This document shows positions 53,976-63,644 of a stretch of DNA of 64,000 bases, one piece after another. The position numbers and the translations under genes are program-made. The first letter of the stretch is position 1, and every line of letters begins with the position of its first letter. This DNA comes from Paludibacteraceae bacterium (GTDB taxonomy: Bacteria > Bacteroidota > Bacteroidia > Bacteroidales > Paludibacteraceae), in the NCBI GenBank assembly GCA_024399655.1, contig JAKSNP010000009.1, forward strand, positions 1-64,000. The letters run 5' to 3'. Below the pieces are notes generated by a model. That model saw only the letters and a program-made list of their open reading frames with translations. It had not been told where the DNA came from and did no database searches.

Positions 53976-55918
53976 TATTTGTCGAGTTGTTGGTATATTG
54001 AGTTGTTGCTGATAAATTCAGGAACAAGTTGTTTCATAAGTTTAACCGTAAGAAACGGCTGGTTGTGAAAACTGGTTTCAATCAGCTGATTGATTTTTTC
54101 GTTTGCCGTGATATAATCAACTTCTCTTACTCGTGCCTTCATGATTTTTTCGTTACGCGTAGGTATAGTTGTTTCTTTTTGATTGAGAAGTTCTTCGTAT
54201 AATTTTTCTCCAGGCCGTAGTCCTGTGAACACAATCGGAATATCGACATCGGGCGTGAACCCCGCCAAGCGAATCATGTTTTTAGCCAAGTTGAGAATTT
54301 TGACAGGTTGTCCCATATCAAAAACAAAAATTTCTCCTCCATCTCCTAAAGTGGCAGCTTCAAGCACTAAACAGCAAGCCTCGGGAATCGTCATGAAATA
54401 ACGGATAATCTCGGGATGCGTAACCGTTACCGGTCCTCCGGCAGCAATTTGTTTCTTGAAATACGGAATCACACTTCCGTTTGACCCCAGGACATTACCG
54501 AAACGGGTCGTGATAAATCGCGTGCAGTCGGCATCTTGTTGGTGGAGATGACGGAAAAGGGATTGCACATACATCTCGGCAATGCGTTTGGAGCATCCCA
54601 TGATATTGGTAGGATTGACTGCTTTGTCGGTAGAAATCATTACAAAGCGTTGTGCTCGGTATTTAACGGCCATATCAGCCATGTTCTTAGTTCCTAATAC
54701 ATTGGCGTGAATAGCCTCATTGGGATGATCTTCCATCAGAGGAACATGTTTGTAGGCAGCAGCATGGAAGACGATATCCGGTTGGTATTCATTGAATATT
54801 TCTTCAATGCGCTCGCGTTCTCTTACATTGCCGATAAGCGGAATCAAACGAGCATCGGGATATTGATGCCTTAATTCAAGCGTCAAATCATGCAAGGGAG
54901 ATTCGGCTTGTTCCACTAAAATGACGGCTTTGGGCCGGAAAGTGATTACTTGTCTGACTAATTCGCTGCCAATACTTCCGGCAGCTCCTGTTACCAAAAT
55001 GATTTTATCGTTAAGGGTGCGATTGACATTTTCCGTATCAATCTTAATAGTGGGGCGTTCCAGCAGATCTTCAATCTGGATTGCATCGATTCGTCCGATT
55101 TTTTCACGATCTGCATCCGCACTGAACTCGGTGAAGGTAGGAGTACTCAATACTTTGATGTTGTTTTCCAAAAAAACGGATACATCTTTGCTTGGGTTAA
55201 TCTCCCGTAATTTGAGCGGGGAAATAATCACATGTTCCACATGATTGGCTTTCATCCAAGAGAAAAGATGCTCGTTAAGCGGGAATACATGAAGGCCGAT
55301 CAATCGATATTTGCGTCCGTTCTGTTCGTTGGTAATAAAACCTACGGGGTGATATGGTGTGTTGCCGGAAGAAATAAGCATCTTTGCGATGGCTAAACCG
55401 GCGGATTGAGTGCCATAGATGAGTACTTTGGGACCGGCGACTGAGGCTTGTCGGATGGTCTCGTAAATCGTTTTGATACCTACACGCAAACAGAAGAGAA
55501 GCAGAAAAGCGACAAAGATATAGATAATCAAAACGGTGTTGAGCATGAGCCGATTGGATGTGCAACCAGTCCAAATTACATTAAAAATCAAGAGTGACGA
55601 GCCTGTTACGAAAACGGCGAGCAATGATTTGATTGTATCAACAAATGTGGAATATCGTAAGATTCCGGCGTATGTATGGAAAAGCCAAAAACATGAAATC
55701 TGCACAATCATAACCACTATATATTGCTCCCAAATAGGCATTTGCATCGCTTCGGGATGGTAAACAAATAATCCGTTCCCAATCCAGATGCTGAACCAAA
55801 ATGCTAAAGTGCATAATACCAGATCTAATATCAGTACGCTCCACCTCGGCAAATATCGCATAGACGATAAATGGGAGAATATGTCAGATTGACGTAATAT
55901 TTGTAAATCGTATTTCAT
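53975..55918 (-). CDS. Membrane nucleotide-sugar dehydratase/epimerase (CapD/WbpM-like)
   Basis: A 647-aa protein. An N-terminal membrane part with four segments (about 30-135), a Rossmann-like CoA-binding-type region (about 145-265) and an SDR domain (about 290-600) with ILVTGAAGSIGSELVRQ and STDKAVNPTNIMGCSKR. In this WbpM/CapD group a Met takes the place of the usual SDR Tyr, as seen here (M-x-x-x-K). It likely makes a 4-keto-6-deoxy sugar nucleotide from UDP-GlcNAc. Start: the ATG at 55918 is preferred. An in-frame ORF 23 codons longer overlaps uvrA. Confidence 0.92.
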   Translation of the reverse strand: MKYDLQILRQSDIFSHLSSMRYLPRWSVLILDLVLCTLAFWFSIWIGNGLFVYHPEAMQMPIWEQYIVVMIVQISCFWLFHTYAGILRYSTFVDTIKSLLAVFVTGSSLLIFNVIWTGCTSNRLMLNTVLIIYIFVAFLLLFCLRVGIKTIYETIRQASVAGPKVLIYGTQSAGLAIAKMLISSGNTPYHPVGFITNEQNGRKYRLIGLHVFPLNEHLFSWMKANHVEHVIISPLKLREINPSKDVSVFLENNIKVLSTPTFTEFSADADREKIGRIDAIQIEDLLERPTIKIDTENVNRTLNDKIILVTGAAGSIGSELVRQVITFRPKAVILVEQAESPLHDLTLELRHQYPDARLIPLIGNVRERERIEEIFNEYQPDIVFHAAAYKHVPLMEDHPNEAIHANVLGTKNMADMAVKYRAQRFVMISTDKAVNPTNIMGCSKRIAEMYVQSLFRHLHQQDADCTRFITTRFGNVLGSNGSVIPYFKKQIAAGGPVTVTHPEIIRYFMTIPEACCLVLEAATLGDGGEIFVFDMGQPVKILNLAKNMIRLAGFTPDVDIPIVFTGLRPGEKLYEELLNQKETTIPTRNEKIMKARVREVDYITANEKINQLIETSFHNQPFLTVKLMKQLVPEFISNNSIYQQLDK

Positions 55919-55929
55919 AACCTGTCGGA

Positions 55930-58677
55930 TTACAAAAATTGGTCTTTTAATTCGCTTAATGCTTTTCCTGTATAACTTTTGGCACATGCCATCACTTCTT
56001 CGGGTGTTCCTTCCACCACGATTTCTCCTCCTTTGTCTCCACCTTCAGGACCTAAATCAATCACATGATCAGCGGCCAGAATAACACTGGGATTGTGCTC
56101 GATGATGATGACGGTATGCCCGTGGCTGATCAATTGATTCATGGCTCGTAACAATACGATGACATCTTTATGATGTAAGCCGGTGGTAGGTTCGTCAAAA
56201 AGGAATAATGTAGGCTTGGTGTTGTCATCGGCAAGGAAGGATGCCAATTTGACGCGCTGACTTTCACCTCCTGACAACGTACTGCTGCTTTGTCCCATTT
56301 TTACATACCCGATACCAACCTGCTGCAAAGGCAGAAGACGTTTAACAATCTTGGTGCATTCTGGGTCTTGGCTGAAGAACTCGATGGCCTGGTTGATTGT
56401 CATGTCCAAAATATCGTAGATGTTCTTGCCACGATAATGTACCTCCAGAATGTCCGGTTTGAATCGTTTGCCGTGACAATGTTCGCATTCCAATACCAAA
56501 TCGGCCATGAATTGCATCTCGATGGTTCGAGTCCCTTCTCCTTGACATTCTTCACATCTTCCTCCGGGAGTGTTGAATGAAAAATGTGCTGGAGTAAAAT
56601 TCATTTGTTTGCTTAATTGCTGGTTAGCGAACAATTTACGAATCTCGTCATATGCTTTCAGATAAGTTACCGGATTTGAACGCGATGAACGACTTAATGG
56701 ATTTTGGTCAACGAATTCCACATCGTGAATCAGGTGAAAAGAGCCCTGCATATGACTGAAATCACCCGTATGATCTGCTGTCCCGCCATAGTATTTCTTT
56801 AGAGCGGGATATAGTACATGACTGATAAGTGATGATTTGCCGCTTCCGCTCACACCCGTTACAACGGTCATTACATTGAGTGGAAAACGAACATTGATGT
56901 TCTTCAGGTTGTTTTCCGTAGCACCGAGAATTTCAATATAGTTGTTCCACTTTCGACGCGAAACGGGAATGTTGTAGGTGAATTTTTCCAAACGAGGTTT
57001 GCCCGTGTAGGTGATTTGTCCTCCGTTTCGGCCTGCTTCCGGTCCCAGTTCTATAATGTAATCAGCTGCTTTCTGAATTTCATCATCATGCTCCACCACC
57101 ACTATCGTGTTGTTAAGATCTCGAAGCTGCTGCATTACACGTATCAGGCGTTGTGTGTCTCGAGCGTGAAGTCCGATACTCGGTTCATCCAATACGTATA
57201 ACGAACCTACCAGACTGCTTCCTAACGATTTGGCCAAATTGATGCGTTGACTTTCTCCTCCCGATAATGTGCAAGTCATGCGATTGAGGGTCAGATAACT
57301 CAAACCTACATCTTGCATAAATTGAAGACGGCTGTTGATTTCATGCAACAATTGTTTTGCTGCAATCTGTTCGTTAGCCGTTAGCGTAAGGTGAGCGAAC
57401 CATTCTTGAAGGCTGCCGATTGACATCTTTGCCAAATCGCAAATGGATTTCTCGTTGATGAGGACATAGCCCGCTTCTTTGCGTAATCTCAGCCCTTGAC
57501 ATTCTGAGCATACGGTTCTTCCTTTGTATCTGGCCAGCAAAACGCGATATTGAATTTTTGCATATTGCTTGTCTTCCAGTTCCTTGAAAAAATCGTTCAA
57601 TCCTTTGAAATATCGGTTCCCTGTCCAAATCAATTGCTTTTGTTCTGATGTTAGTTGATAGAACGGGGTATGAATCGGAAAATTGAATTCTTGTGCGCTA
57701 TAGATGAGAGCATCATTCCATTCGCCCATCTTTTCTCCATGCCAACATGCGATAGCGCCGTCGTAAATGGATTTTGATTTGTCCGGTACAACCAGATCGG
57801 GATCGATGCCGGTTACCAATCCGTAGCCTCCGCAATTCGGACATGCGCCTATTGGACTGTTGAAATCGAATAGATGTTCTTGGGGCTCGATGAATGAAAT
57901 ACCGTCCGCTTCAAATTTTTGTGAGAAAGTCCAACTCTGAGCATCTTGTCCCAAGGTTTGCAATATGCAACTTCCATGTCCTTCATAAAAGGCGGTCTGA
58001 ACGGAATCGGCAAAACGATTGGCTGTCGCTTGTTGCTTGTCGGCAATGACACGGTCAACGAGCAGATATCGGTTGATTGTTTGCGGATCGTTTATTTCAT
58101 CAATCTGGTGTATTTCGCCGTTGTCCAAGATTCGGGAAAAACCTTCACTTTTCCAAATGCGTAATTGATCTTGTAACGAACGGTCGTCGGGCAGATTGAT
58201 CGGAACCAATAGCATTACTTTGCTTCCCTCTGGCATCAGCATCAAGGTGTCCACTACATCTTTGATGCTATGTCTTTTCACTTCTTTCCCGCTCACGGGC
58301 GAGCATGTGCGGCCTACGCGCGCGTACAAAAGTTTCAGATAGTCGTATATTTCGGTTACAGTCCCTACCGTTGAACGGGGATTGCGGGCCAATACTTTCT
58401 GTTCAATAGCGATGGCGGGAGGAATACCATCTATCTTGTCAACATCAGGTTTCTGCATCCTGCCCAGGAATTGGCGGGCGTATGCGCTCAGGCTTTCCAC
58501 ATATCGTCTTTGTCCTTCGGCATAGAGCGTATCGAAGGCCAGCGATGATTTACCGCTGCCGCTTACACCTGTTACCACTACCAATTGGTTGCGTGGAATA
58601 TCGACGGATACGTTTTTCAGGTTGTGAGTCCGTGCTCCGTGAATCTGTATGTTGCTTTCGCTTGTGTCTTGTTTCAA
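55930..58677 (-). CDS. uvrA: Excinuclease ABC subunit A
   Basis: Damage-recognition ATPase of nucleotide excision repair. The 915-aa protein has two ABC modules with [17 protein letters not shown] (N-terminal) and [17 protein letters not shown] (C-terminal), two signatures [18 protein letters not shown] and [17 protein letters not shown], and zinc-binding cysteines in CPNCGGYG and CSECQG, and CEECQGEG and CEHCHG. All functional elements are intact. Slightly shorter than the common 940 aa. It is nine bases downstream of the HU-domain gene stop. Confidence 0.98.
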   Translation of the reverse strand: MKQDTSESNIQIHGARTHNLKNVSVDIPRNQLVVVTGVSGSGKSSLAFDTLYAEGQRRYVESLSAYARQFLGRMQKPDVDKIDGIPPAIAIEQKVLARNPRSTVGTVTEIYDYLKLLYARVGRTCSPVSGKEVKRHSIKDVVDTLMLMPEGSKVMLLVPINLPDDRSLQDQLRIWKSEGFSRILDNGEIHQIDEINDPQTINRYLLVDRVIADKQQATANRFADSVQTAFYEGHGSCILQTLGQDAQSWTFSQKFEADGISFIEPQEHLFDFNSPIGACPNCGGYGLVTGIDPDLVVPDKSKSIYDGAIACWHGEKMGEWNDALIYSAQEFNFPIHTPFYQLTSEQKQLIWTGNRYFKGLNDFFKELEDKQYAKIQYRVLLARYKGRTVCSECQGLRLRKEAGYVLINEKSICDLAKMSIGSLQEWFAHLTLTANEQIAAKQLLHEINSRLQFMQDVGLSYLTLNRMTCTLSGGESQRINLAKSLGSSLVGSLYVLDEPSIGLHARDTQRLIRVMQQLRDLNNTIVVVEHDDEIQKAADYIIELGPEAGRNGGQITYTGKPRLEKFTYNIPVSRRKWNNYIEILGATENNLKNINVRFPLNVMTVVTGVSGSGKSSLISHVLYPALKKYYGGTADHTGDFSHMQGSFHLIHDVEFVDQNPLSRSSRSNPVTYLKAYDEIRKLFANQQLSKQMNFTPAHFSFNTPGGRCEECQGEGTRTIEMQFMADLVLECEHCHGKRFKPDILEVHYRGKNIYDILDMTINQAIEFFSQDPECTKIVKRLLPLQQVGIGYVKMGQSSSTLSGGESQRVKLASFLADDNTKPTLFLFDEPTTGLHHKDVIVLLRAMNQLISHGHTVIIIEHNPSVILAADHVIDLGPEGGDKGGEIVVEGTPEEVMACAKSYTGKALSELKDQFL

Positions 58678-58686
58678 AATTCTTGT

Positions 58687-60039
58687 TTACTTGAGATATT
58701 CTTGCGCTAATTGTTTTACCAAAGCCAAATTGTCAGGATTGTCGAGGTCCATCCATTCTTCCGGCAATTTAGGAATGCGAATCTCTGTTCCCACGGGGAT
58801 AATACTTGGTGAGGTGAGATGATCGCGATTGGCTTCATAGATGAAAACCCAAAGGTCTTTCTTACCGTAGTATCTATATGCCATCCAAGCCAAACGACTG
58901 TCGGCATGCATGTCTTCTGTTGCCAGAAATTCGGTGTATTCGCGAACGGTAGGAATACCGTGCACTTCCTCTTCAATAATCGTGGAATCGTTGACTTCTG
59001 TAACCGAATCATTCTTCAACGGCATTATGGCCGTATCCAAAGGTACCGATATGGTGTCGGTGGGAACTTCTACTATCGTGGGTCTTCCTGTTTTTTCGCG
59101 AATGATATCAATCCATTTCATCATCTTGTGCTGCATGAATAGAATTCCGATTCCTAAAAGAATGCAGAAAATGATGAATGTGATCAAGGCTGTCAACCAT
59201 AGGCGTTTGGGCTTCCCTTTTTTGATGGTGGCTTTGTCCAAAGGTTGGAGTACTTCTTCCGGCTTTGCAGATTTGAATTCTTCAACGGGATGTTTGTCGT
59301 CTTGCTCGTCTGTATTCTGTTCTTTTACTATCTCTTGCTCGTCTTCTTCTGTTACCTGAACTTCCGTTTCTTCATTCTGCGATTCCGTTGAAGAAACGGG
59401 ATCGGTTGCGTCTTCATTGTCCCGCTCTTCTTCGGGTTCTGTTTCGTATGTCGGATCTTCGTCTTTTTCAATTTCGGCATCCGGAGAATTGACCTCTATA
59501 GGAGTGTCTTCCAACTCTTGGTCGACTCTCGCCTGAATATCGGAATTACCTTCCTCAGTCTCTCCCTCTTTCTCCGTTTCTTGTCGTTTTTCTTCTGTGG
59601 GCGGGGCAATTGGGGTGGCCTGTTCTTCTTCATGCTCGTCTTTCTGCTCTGTTAAAACAGCTTTAGGCCCTTGTCCCAATTCTCCTAAAATATCTATGAT
59701 TTCTTCCGCTTGTGCGCCTAATTTTTGAATAGGATCGCTATCCGGCATTAAGTGTGGCGTATCTGTCTCGTTAATGCTGTCCTTCATCGCATTTGACGGA
59801 TCGAAGGTCAAACGCTTGTATCCTTCGATAATGATGGCTTCGCCGGTATTTACATCCACGCTTTTGCGAGGTGCAATATCTTGTATGCGAAATGTTCCTA
59901 ATTCGTTAAGATGTATCTGCTCTCCCCTTTGAAGTGCTTCTTTCATACAATCCAGCCATGCCTTCATCAGGCGGTCTGTATCTTTCTGGGTAAGACCCGA
60001 CCGTTTGGCAGTTTCCTGGCGCAAAGCGCTCCAATTCAT
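58687..60039 (-). CDS. HU-domain protein with acidic linker, membrane segment and LysM-like domain
   Basis: A 450-aa protein. An HU/IHF-like DNA-binding domain (about 5-90: LTQKDTDRLMKAWLDCMKEALQRGEQIHLNELGTFRI-type) is followed by a 190-residue Glu/Asp-rich linker (about 100-275), a basic patch KKGKPKRLW, one membrane segment (about 284-306), and a C-terminal LysM-like domain (about 375-437: YYGKKDLWVFIYEANRDHL, IIPVGTEIRIPKL). By the positive-inside rule the HU part is cytoplasmic and the LysM part periplasmic. Start: ATG at 60039 overlaps the rimO stop (ATGA); an alternative ATG is four codons upstream. Confidence 0.88.
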   Translation of the reverse strand: MNWSALRQETAKRSGLTQKDTDRLMKAWLDCMKEALQRGEQIHLNELGTFRIQDIAPRKSVDVNTGEAIIIEGYKRLTFDPSNAMKDSINETDTPHLMPDSDPIQKLGAQAEEIIDILGELGQGPKAVLTEQKDEHEEEQATPIAPPTEEKRQETEKEGETEEGNSDIQARVDQELEDTPIEVNSPDAEIEKDEDPTYETEPEEERDNEDATDPVSSTESQNEETEVQVTEEDEQEIVKEQNTDEQDDKHPVEEFKSAKPEEVLQPLDKATIKKGKPKRLWLTALITFIIFCILLGIGILFMQHKMMKWIDIIREKTGRPTIVEVPTDTISVPLDTAIMPLKNDSVTEVNDSTIIEEEVHGIPTVREYTEFLATEDMHADSRLAWMAYRYYGKKDLWVFIYEANRDHLTSPSIIPVGTEIRIPKLPEEWMDLDNPDNLALVKQLAQEYLK

Positions 60040-61367
60040 TTTCTGTTCCATATTGTTCCGTATAAATCGAATTCTTCGGCTCGTTCTATTTTTACTTCAT
60101 AGAAGTGACCGTTTCTTATGTTTATGCCTTTGTCATAGGCTTCTTGGCGGTTGATCAAAATTTCACAATCCACTTCCGGAGAATCCTGTTCGCTTCGCCC
60201 GATGAAGTAGTCGCCTTCTGCCCGGTCGATAATCACGCGTATTACCTGCCCGATTTTTTTCTGCATCAATTCGGAAGAAATCTCTTGCTGGATGGCCATA
60301 AGCCGTTCCAGACGTTTTTGCTTTATTTCTTCGGGAATGTCGTCTTTATAATGCTTTGCGGCAAAAGTCCCTTCCTCTTCCGAATAGGCAAATGCACCCA
60401 TTCGATCGAATCGCATGGCTTTGACCCACTCGCAGAGGGCGTCAAAATCATCTTCGGTTTCGCCGGGATGTCCTACCATCAATGTCGTCCGCAAACATAT
60501 TCCGGGTACTTTCGCGCGTATATGTTGTATGAGGGCGTCTTGTTCTGCTTGGGTGATATGCCGTTTCATTAACGACAACATATGGTCGGTACAATGTTGA
60601 AGCGCGATATCAAGATACTTGCATACATTGTCATGCCGTGACATTACATCTAGCAGTTCGTCCGGAAAATCGGTGGGGTAGGTGTAGTGCAAACGAATCC
60701 ATTCTATGCCCTCGATTCCCGCCATCCGTTCTACCAGTTCCGGCAAACAATGCCGTCCGTACAGGTCCAACCCGTAGGATGACAGGTCCTGTGCGATTAC
60801 ATTAATCTCTTTCACGCCTTTGTCACGCATCCATTCCGCTTCATGCAATATGTCTTCCATTTTGCGTGAAGTGTGATGCCCCGTTATCAATGGAATGGCG
60901 CAATAAGAACACATCCGATTGCATCCTTCGCTGATTTTGAGATAAGCGTAATGCTTGGGCGTTGTGATATGGCGTTGTATGGTCGATTCTTTCGAAACGG
61001 CGGCTTGTGACGCTTTTATCAGTTGATCGGCCAGCAAATCGAAATCGAACTTGCCGAACCATTCGTCCACTTCTGGTATCTCTGCGGGCAAAATATCCTT
61101 GTAACGCTCGCTTAGGCAACCGAATACATACAAATGCTTCAATTTGCCTTCCGATTTGCGTTGGGCGAATTGCAGAATGGTATTGATACTTTCTTCCTTG
61201 GCGTCGCCGATAAATCCACAGGTGTTGATGATTACAATAGGGGCAGTGGCACGCTTTGAATCGTGCGTGCATTTGAAACCGGCAGCTTCCAATCTGCCCA
61301 TCAGTCGTTCGCTGTCCACCAGATTCTTTGAACAGCCGAGGGTCAATATGTCAATTCGCGAGTTCAC
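60036..61367 (-). CDS. rimO: Ribosomal protein S12 methylthiotransferase
   Basis: A radical-SAM methylthiotransferase that modifies an aspartate of S12. The 443-aa protein has the N-terminal cluster cysteines (LGCSKN, NTCGF, FGCLSER), the radical-SAM CNRMCSYCAIP and a C-terminal TRAM domain (about 370-440). Starts with GTG (61367), which overlaps the recQ stop region by 17 bases. The typical Bacteroidales neighbour, the HU-domain gene, follows directly. The start is less certain than the identity. Confidence 0.96.
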   Translation of the reverse strand: MNSRIDILTLGCSKNLVDSERLMGRLEAAGFKCTHDSKRATAPIVIINTCGFIGDAKEESINTILQFAQRKSEGKLKHLYVFGCLSERYKDILPAEIPEVDEWFGKFDFDLLADQLIKASQAAVSKESTIQRHITTPKHYAYLKISEGCNRMCSYCAIPLITGHHTSRKMEDILHEAEWMRDKGVKEINVIAQDLSSYGLDLYGRHCLPELVERMAGIEGIEWIRLHYTYPTDFPDELLDVMSRHDNVCKYLDIALQHCTDHMLSLMKRHITQAEQDALIQHIRAKVPGICLRTTLMVGHPGETEDDFDALCEWVKAMRFDRMGAFAYSEEEGTFAAKHYKDDIPEEIKQKRLERLMAIQQEISSELMQKKIGQVIRVIIDRAEGDYFIGRSEQDSPEVDCEILINRQEAYDKGINIRNGHFYEVKIERAEEFDLYGTIWNRK

Positions 61368-63534
61368 TGAGGAATTTGATTCTTACCAATCTTACATGCA
61401 GTTCGTCGTAATAATCTTCGCCCAATTCCTGCATGGCAATTTTTATGTTGTCGTTTTCTGCGGTACGGAAATAATCGTATATGTCCTCCAATTCGTCAGG
61501 CTCGATGATTTCCTTGATAAAATAGTTGATGTTGAGCTTCGTTCCGGAATAGACGATGGCTTCTATTTCTTCCAGCATTTCGTCCATACTCAATCCTTTC
61601 GATTCGGCGAGGTCGTCAAGGGCCACGCGACGGTCGATGGCCTGAATGATGCTGATTTTGCGGGAAGAGTCTTTCGGTACGGTACGTACGCGTAAATCAT
61701 CCGGACGGATAATGTCGTTTTCTTCTACGTATTCTTTGATTACTCTCAGGAATTCGTCGCCATAGCGTTTCGCTTTACCGGCACCTACACCCGGGATGTT
61801 TTGCAACTCCTCAACGGTGATAGGATAACTGGTAGCCATCGCTTCCAAACTGGGGTCTTGGAAAATCACGAAAGGCGGTACGTCCATCTGTTTCGACAAT
61901 TTTTTGCGTATGTCTTTCAATATGGAGTACAAGACTTCGTCGGCTGCGGCCGAACCGGCCAAATTGGCTTCTATTTCTTCCTCTTCTTCCTCGTCATGAA
62001 CTTCTATCGGAACTTCGAACGAAACGGGGCGCTTGATGAATTTTCGACCCTCTGCCGTCACTTTCAAGTCGCCGTATGACTCGATGTCCTTCTTCAAATA
62101 GCCGGAAAGCAGGGCTTGACGCATGATGGCTTGCAAGATGCTTTCCTCTGTCTCTTCGCCGGCTCCGAACGAATCCAATTCGGTATGCTTGTAACTCAAT
62201 ACGGCTGCCGTTTCATTTCCGTGTATGATGTCGATGATATGCTCTGCTTTGAATTTTTCCCCCAATTGAACTATTGTTTCCAATATGGTTCCAAGCAGTT
62301 CGCGCTCATCTATCATGTGGTATTGCTTCTTGCAGTTGTCGCAATGACCGCAGTTCTCGGACGTGTATTCCTCTCCGAAATAATGCAACAGCAATTTGCG
62401 ACGGCAGATGGGAGATTCGGCATATCCTTGTGTCTCACGAAGCAGTTGATTGGCAATCTCCTGCTCCGCTACCGGTTTCCCGTATTGGAATCTTCTCAGA
62501 CGCTCGATATCTTTGGGACTGTAGAAACAGATGCATTGTCCTTCTCCGCCGTCGCGGCCGGCTCGACCGGTTTCCTGATAATAGCCTTCCAATGATTTGG
62601 GAATGTCGTAGTGGATGACGAACCGTACATCCGGCTTGTCTATGCCCATGCCGAAGGCGATAGTGGCTACAATCACCTGACATTTCTCCATCAGGAATGC
62701 GTCCTGATTGGCTGTACGGGTCGGAGCGTCCATTCCTGCATGGTAGGCGAGAGCGGAAATCCCGTTCACACGCAATACTTCCGCCAGATCCTCCACTTCC
62801 TTGCGGCTCAAACAGTAGATGATACCCGATTTCCCGTCCATCTTACGGATGTATTTGATCAGGTCCTTGTCCACATCTTCGGTCTTCTGCCTTACTTCAT
62901 AATATAGGTTCGGACGGTTGAAACTCGATTTGAACACTTTGGCGTCAAGCATTCCGAGGTTCTTTTGGATATCATGTTGCACTTTCGGGGTGGCTGTGGC
63001 GGTCAACGCGATGATAGGGGCTCTGCCGATACGTTCAGTCATGCTGTGAATGTGACGGTATTCGGGACGGAAATCGTGTCCCCATTCGGAAATACAATGG
63101 GCTTCGTCAACTGCATAGAACGAAATTTTTACCCCCTGCAGAAAGTCGATGTTTTCTGGTTTGTTCAGCGATTCGGGTGCTAAATACAGCAACTTGGTCT
63201 TACCGCTTAGTACATCTTCTTTTACGGCTGCGATTTCAGGGCGGCTCAATGAGGAATTGATGAAGTGGGCTATGCCGTCTTCTTCCGAATAGTTGCGCAT
63301 GGCGTCCACCTGGTTCTTCATTAATGCGATGAGGGGACTGATGACGATGGCCATCCCGTCCATAAGCAACGACGGTAACTGATAACACAAACTCTTGCCT
63401 CCTCCCGTCGGCATCAGGACGAATGCGTCATGGCCGTCCATTACATTATTTATAATCGCTTCTTGATTCCCTTTAAATGAGTCAAATCCGAAATTGTGCT
63501 GCAAAGCGGCTACTAATTCTGTGTGCCTGTCCAT
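61351..63534 (-). CDS. recQ: ATP-dependent DNA helicase RecQ
   Basis: A 3'-5' helicase for recombination and replication-fork repair. The 727-aa protein has Walker A MPTGGGKSLCYQLP (about 38-51), DEAH in YAVDEAHCISEWGHDFRPEY, ATATPKVQ, GRAGRDG; then the zinc cysteines CRRKLLLHYFGEEYTSENCGHCDNC-type region, a winged-helix RQC domain, an HRDC domain (about 535-615) and a C-terminal HTH-like extension. It heads the long minus-strand run and has the only house-type promoter seen upstream of it. Confidence 0.97.
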   Translation of the reverse strand: MDRHTELVAALQHNFGFDSFKGNQEAIINNVMDGHDAFVLMPTGGGKSLCYQLPSLLMDGMAIVISPLIALMKNQVDAMRNYSEEDGIAHFINSSLSRPEIAAVKEDVLSGKTKLLYLAPESLNKPENIDFLQGVKISFYAVDEAHCISEWGHDFRPEYRHIHSMTERIGRAPIIALTATATPKVQHDIQKNLGMLDAKVFKSSFNRPNLYYEVRQKTEDVDKDLIKYIRKMDGKSGIIYCLSRKEVEDLAEVLRVNGISALAYHAGMDAPTRTANQDAFLMEKCQVIVATIAFGMGIDKPDVRFVIHYDIPKSLEGYYQETGRAGRDGGEGQCICFYSPKDIERLRRFQYGKPVAEQEIANQLLRETQGYAESPICRRKLLLHYFGEEYTSENCGHCDNCKKQYHMIDERELLGTILETIVQLGEKFKAEHIIDIIHGNETAAVLSYKHTELDSFGAGEETEESILQAIMRQALLSGYLKKDIESYGDLKVTAEGRKFIKRPVSFEVPIEVHDEEEEEEIEANLAGSAAADEVLYSILKDIRKKLSKQMDVPPFVIFQDPSLEAMATSYPITVEELQNIPGVGAGKAKRYGDEFLRVIKEYVEENDIIRPDDLRVRTVPKDSSRKISIIQAIDRRVALDDLAESKGLSMDEMLEEIEAIVYSGTKLNINYFIKEIIEPDELEDIYDYFRTAENDNIKIAMQELGEDYYDELHVRLVRIKFLSELAN

Positions 63535-63612
63535 TATAATATTGGCTGTAATTCTTTTGTTTTAATGTGCGTTCGTTTTGTGTGCGTTCGCTGTGTTTAT
63601 GTAATTTTAGTG

Positions 63613-63644
63613 CAAAGGTAGTGAAAAAAAATGATATAACCAAA
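63613..63644 (-). promoter_or_regulatory. Promoter of recQ and probably the eleven-gene run
   Basis: On the minus strand TTTG (63641-63644), 20 bases with a T8 run, TACCTTTG (63613-63620) then CA. Confidence 0.87.
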
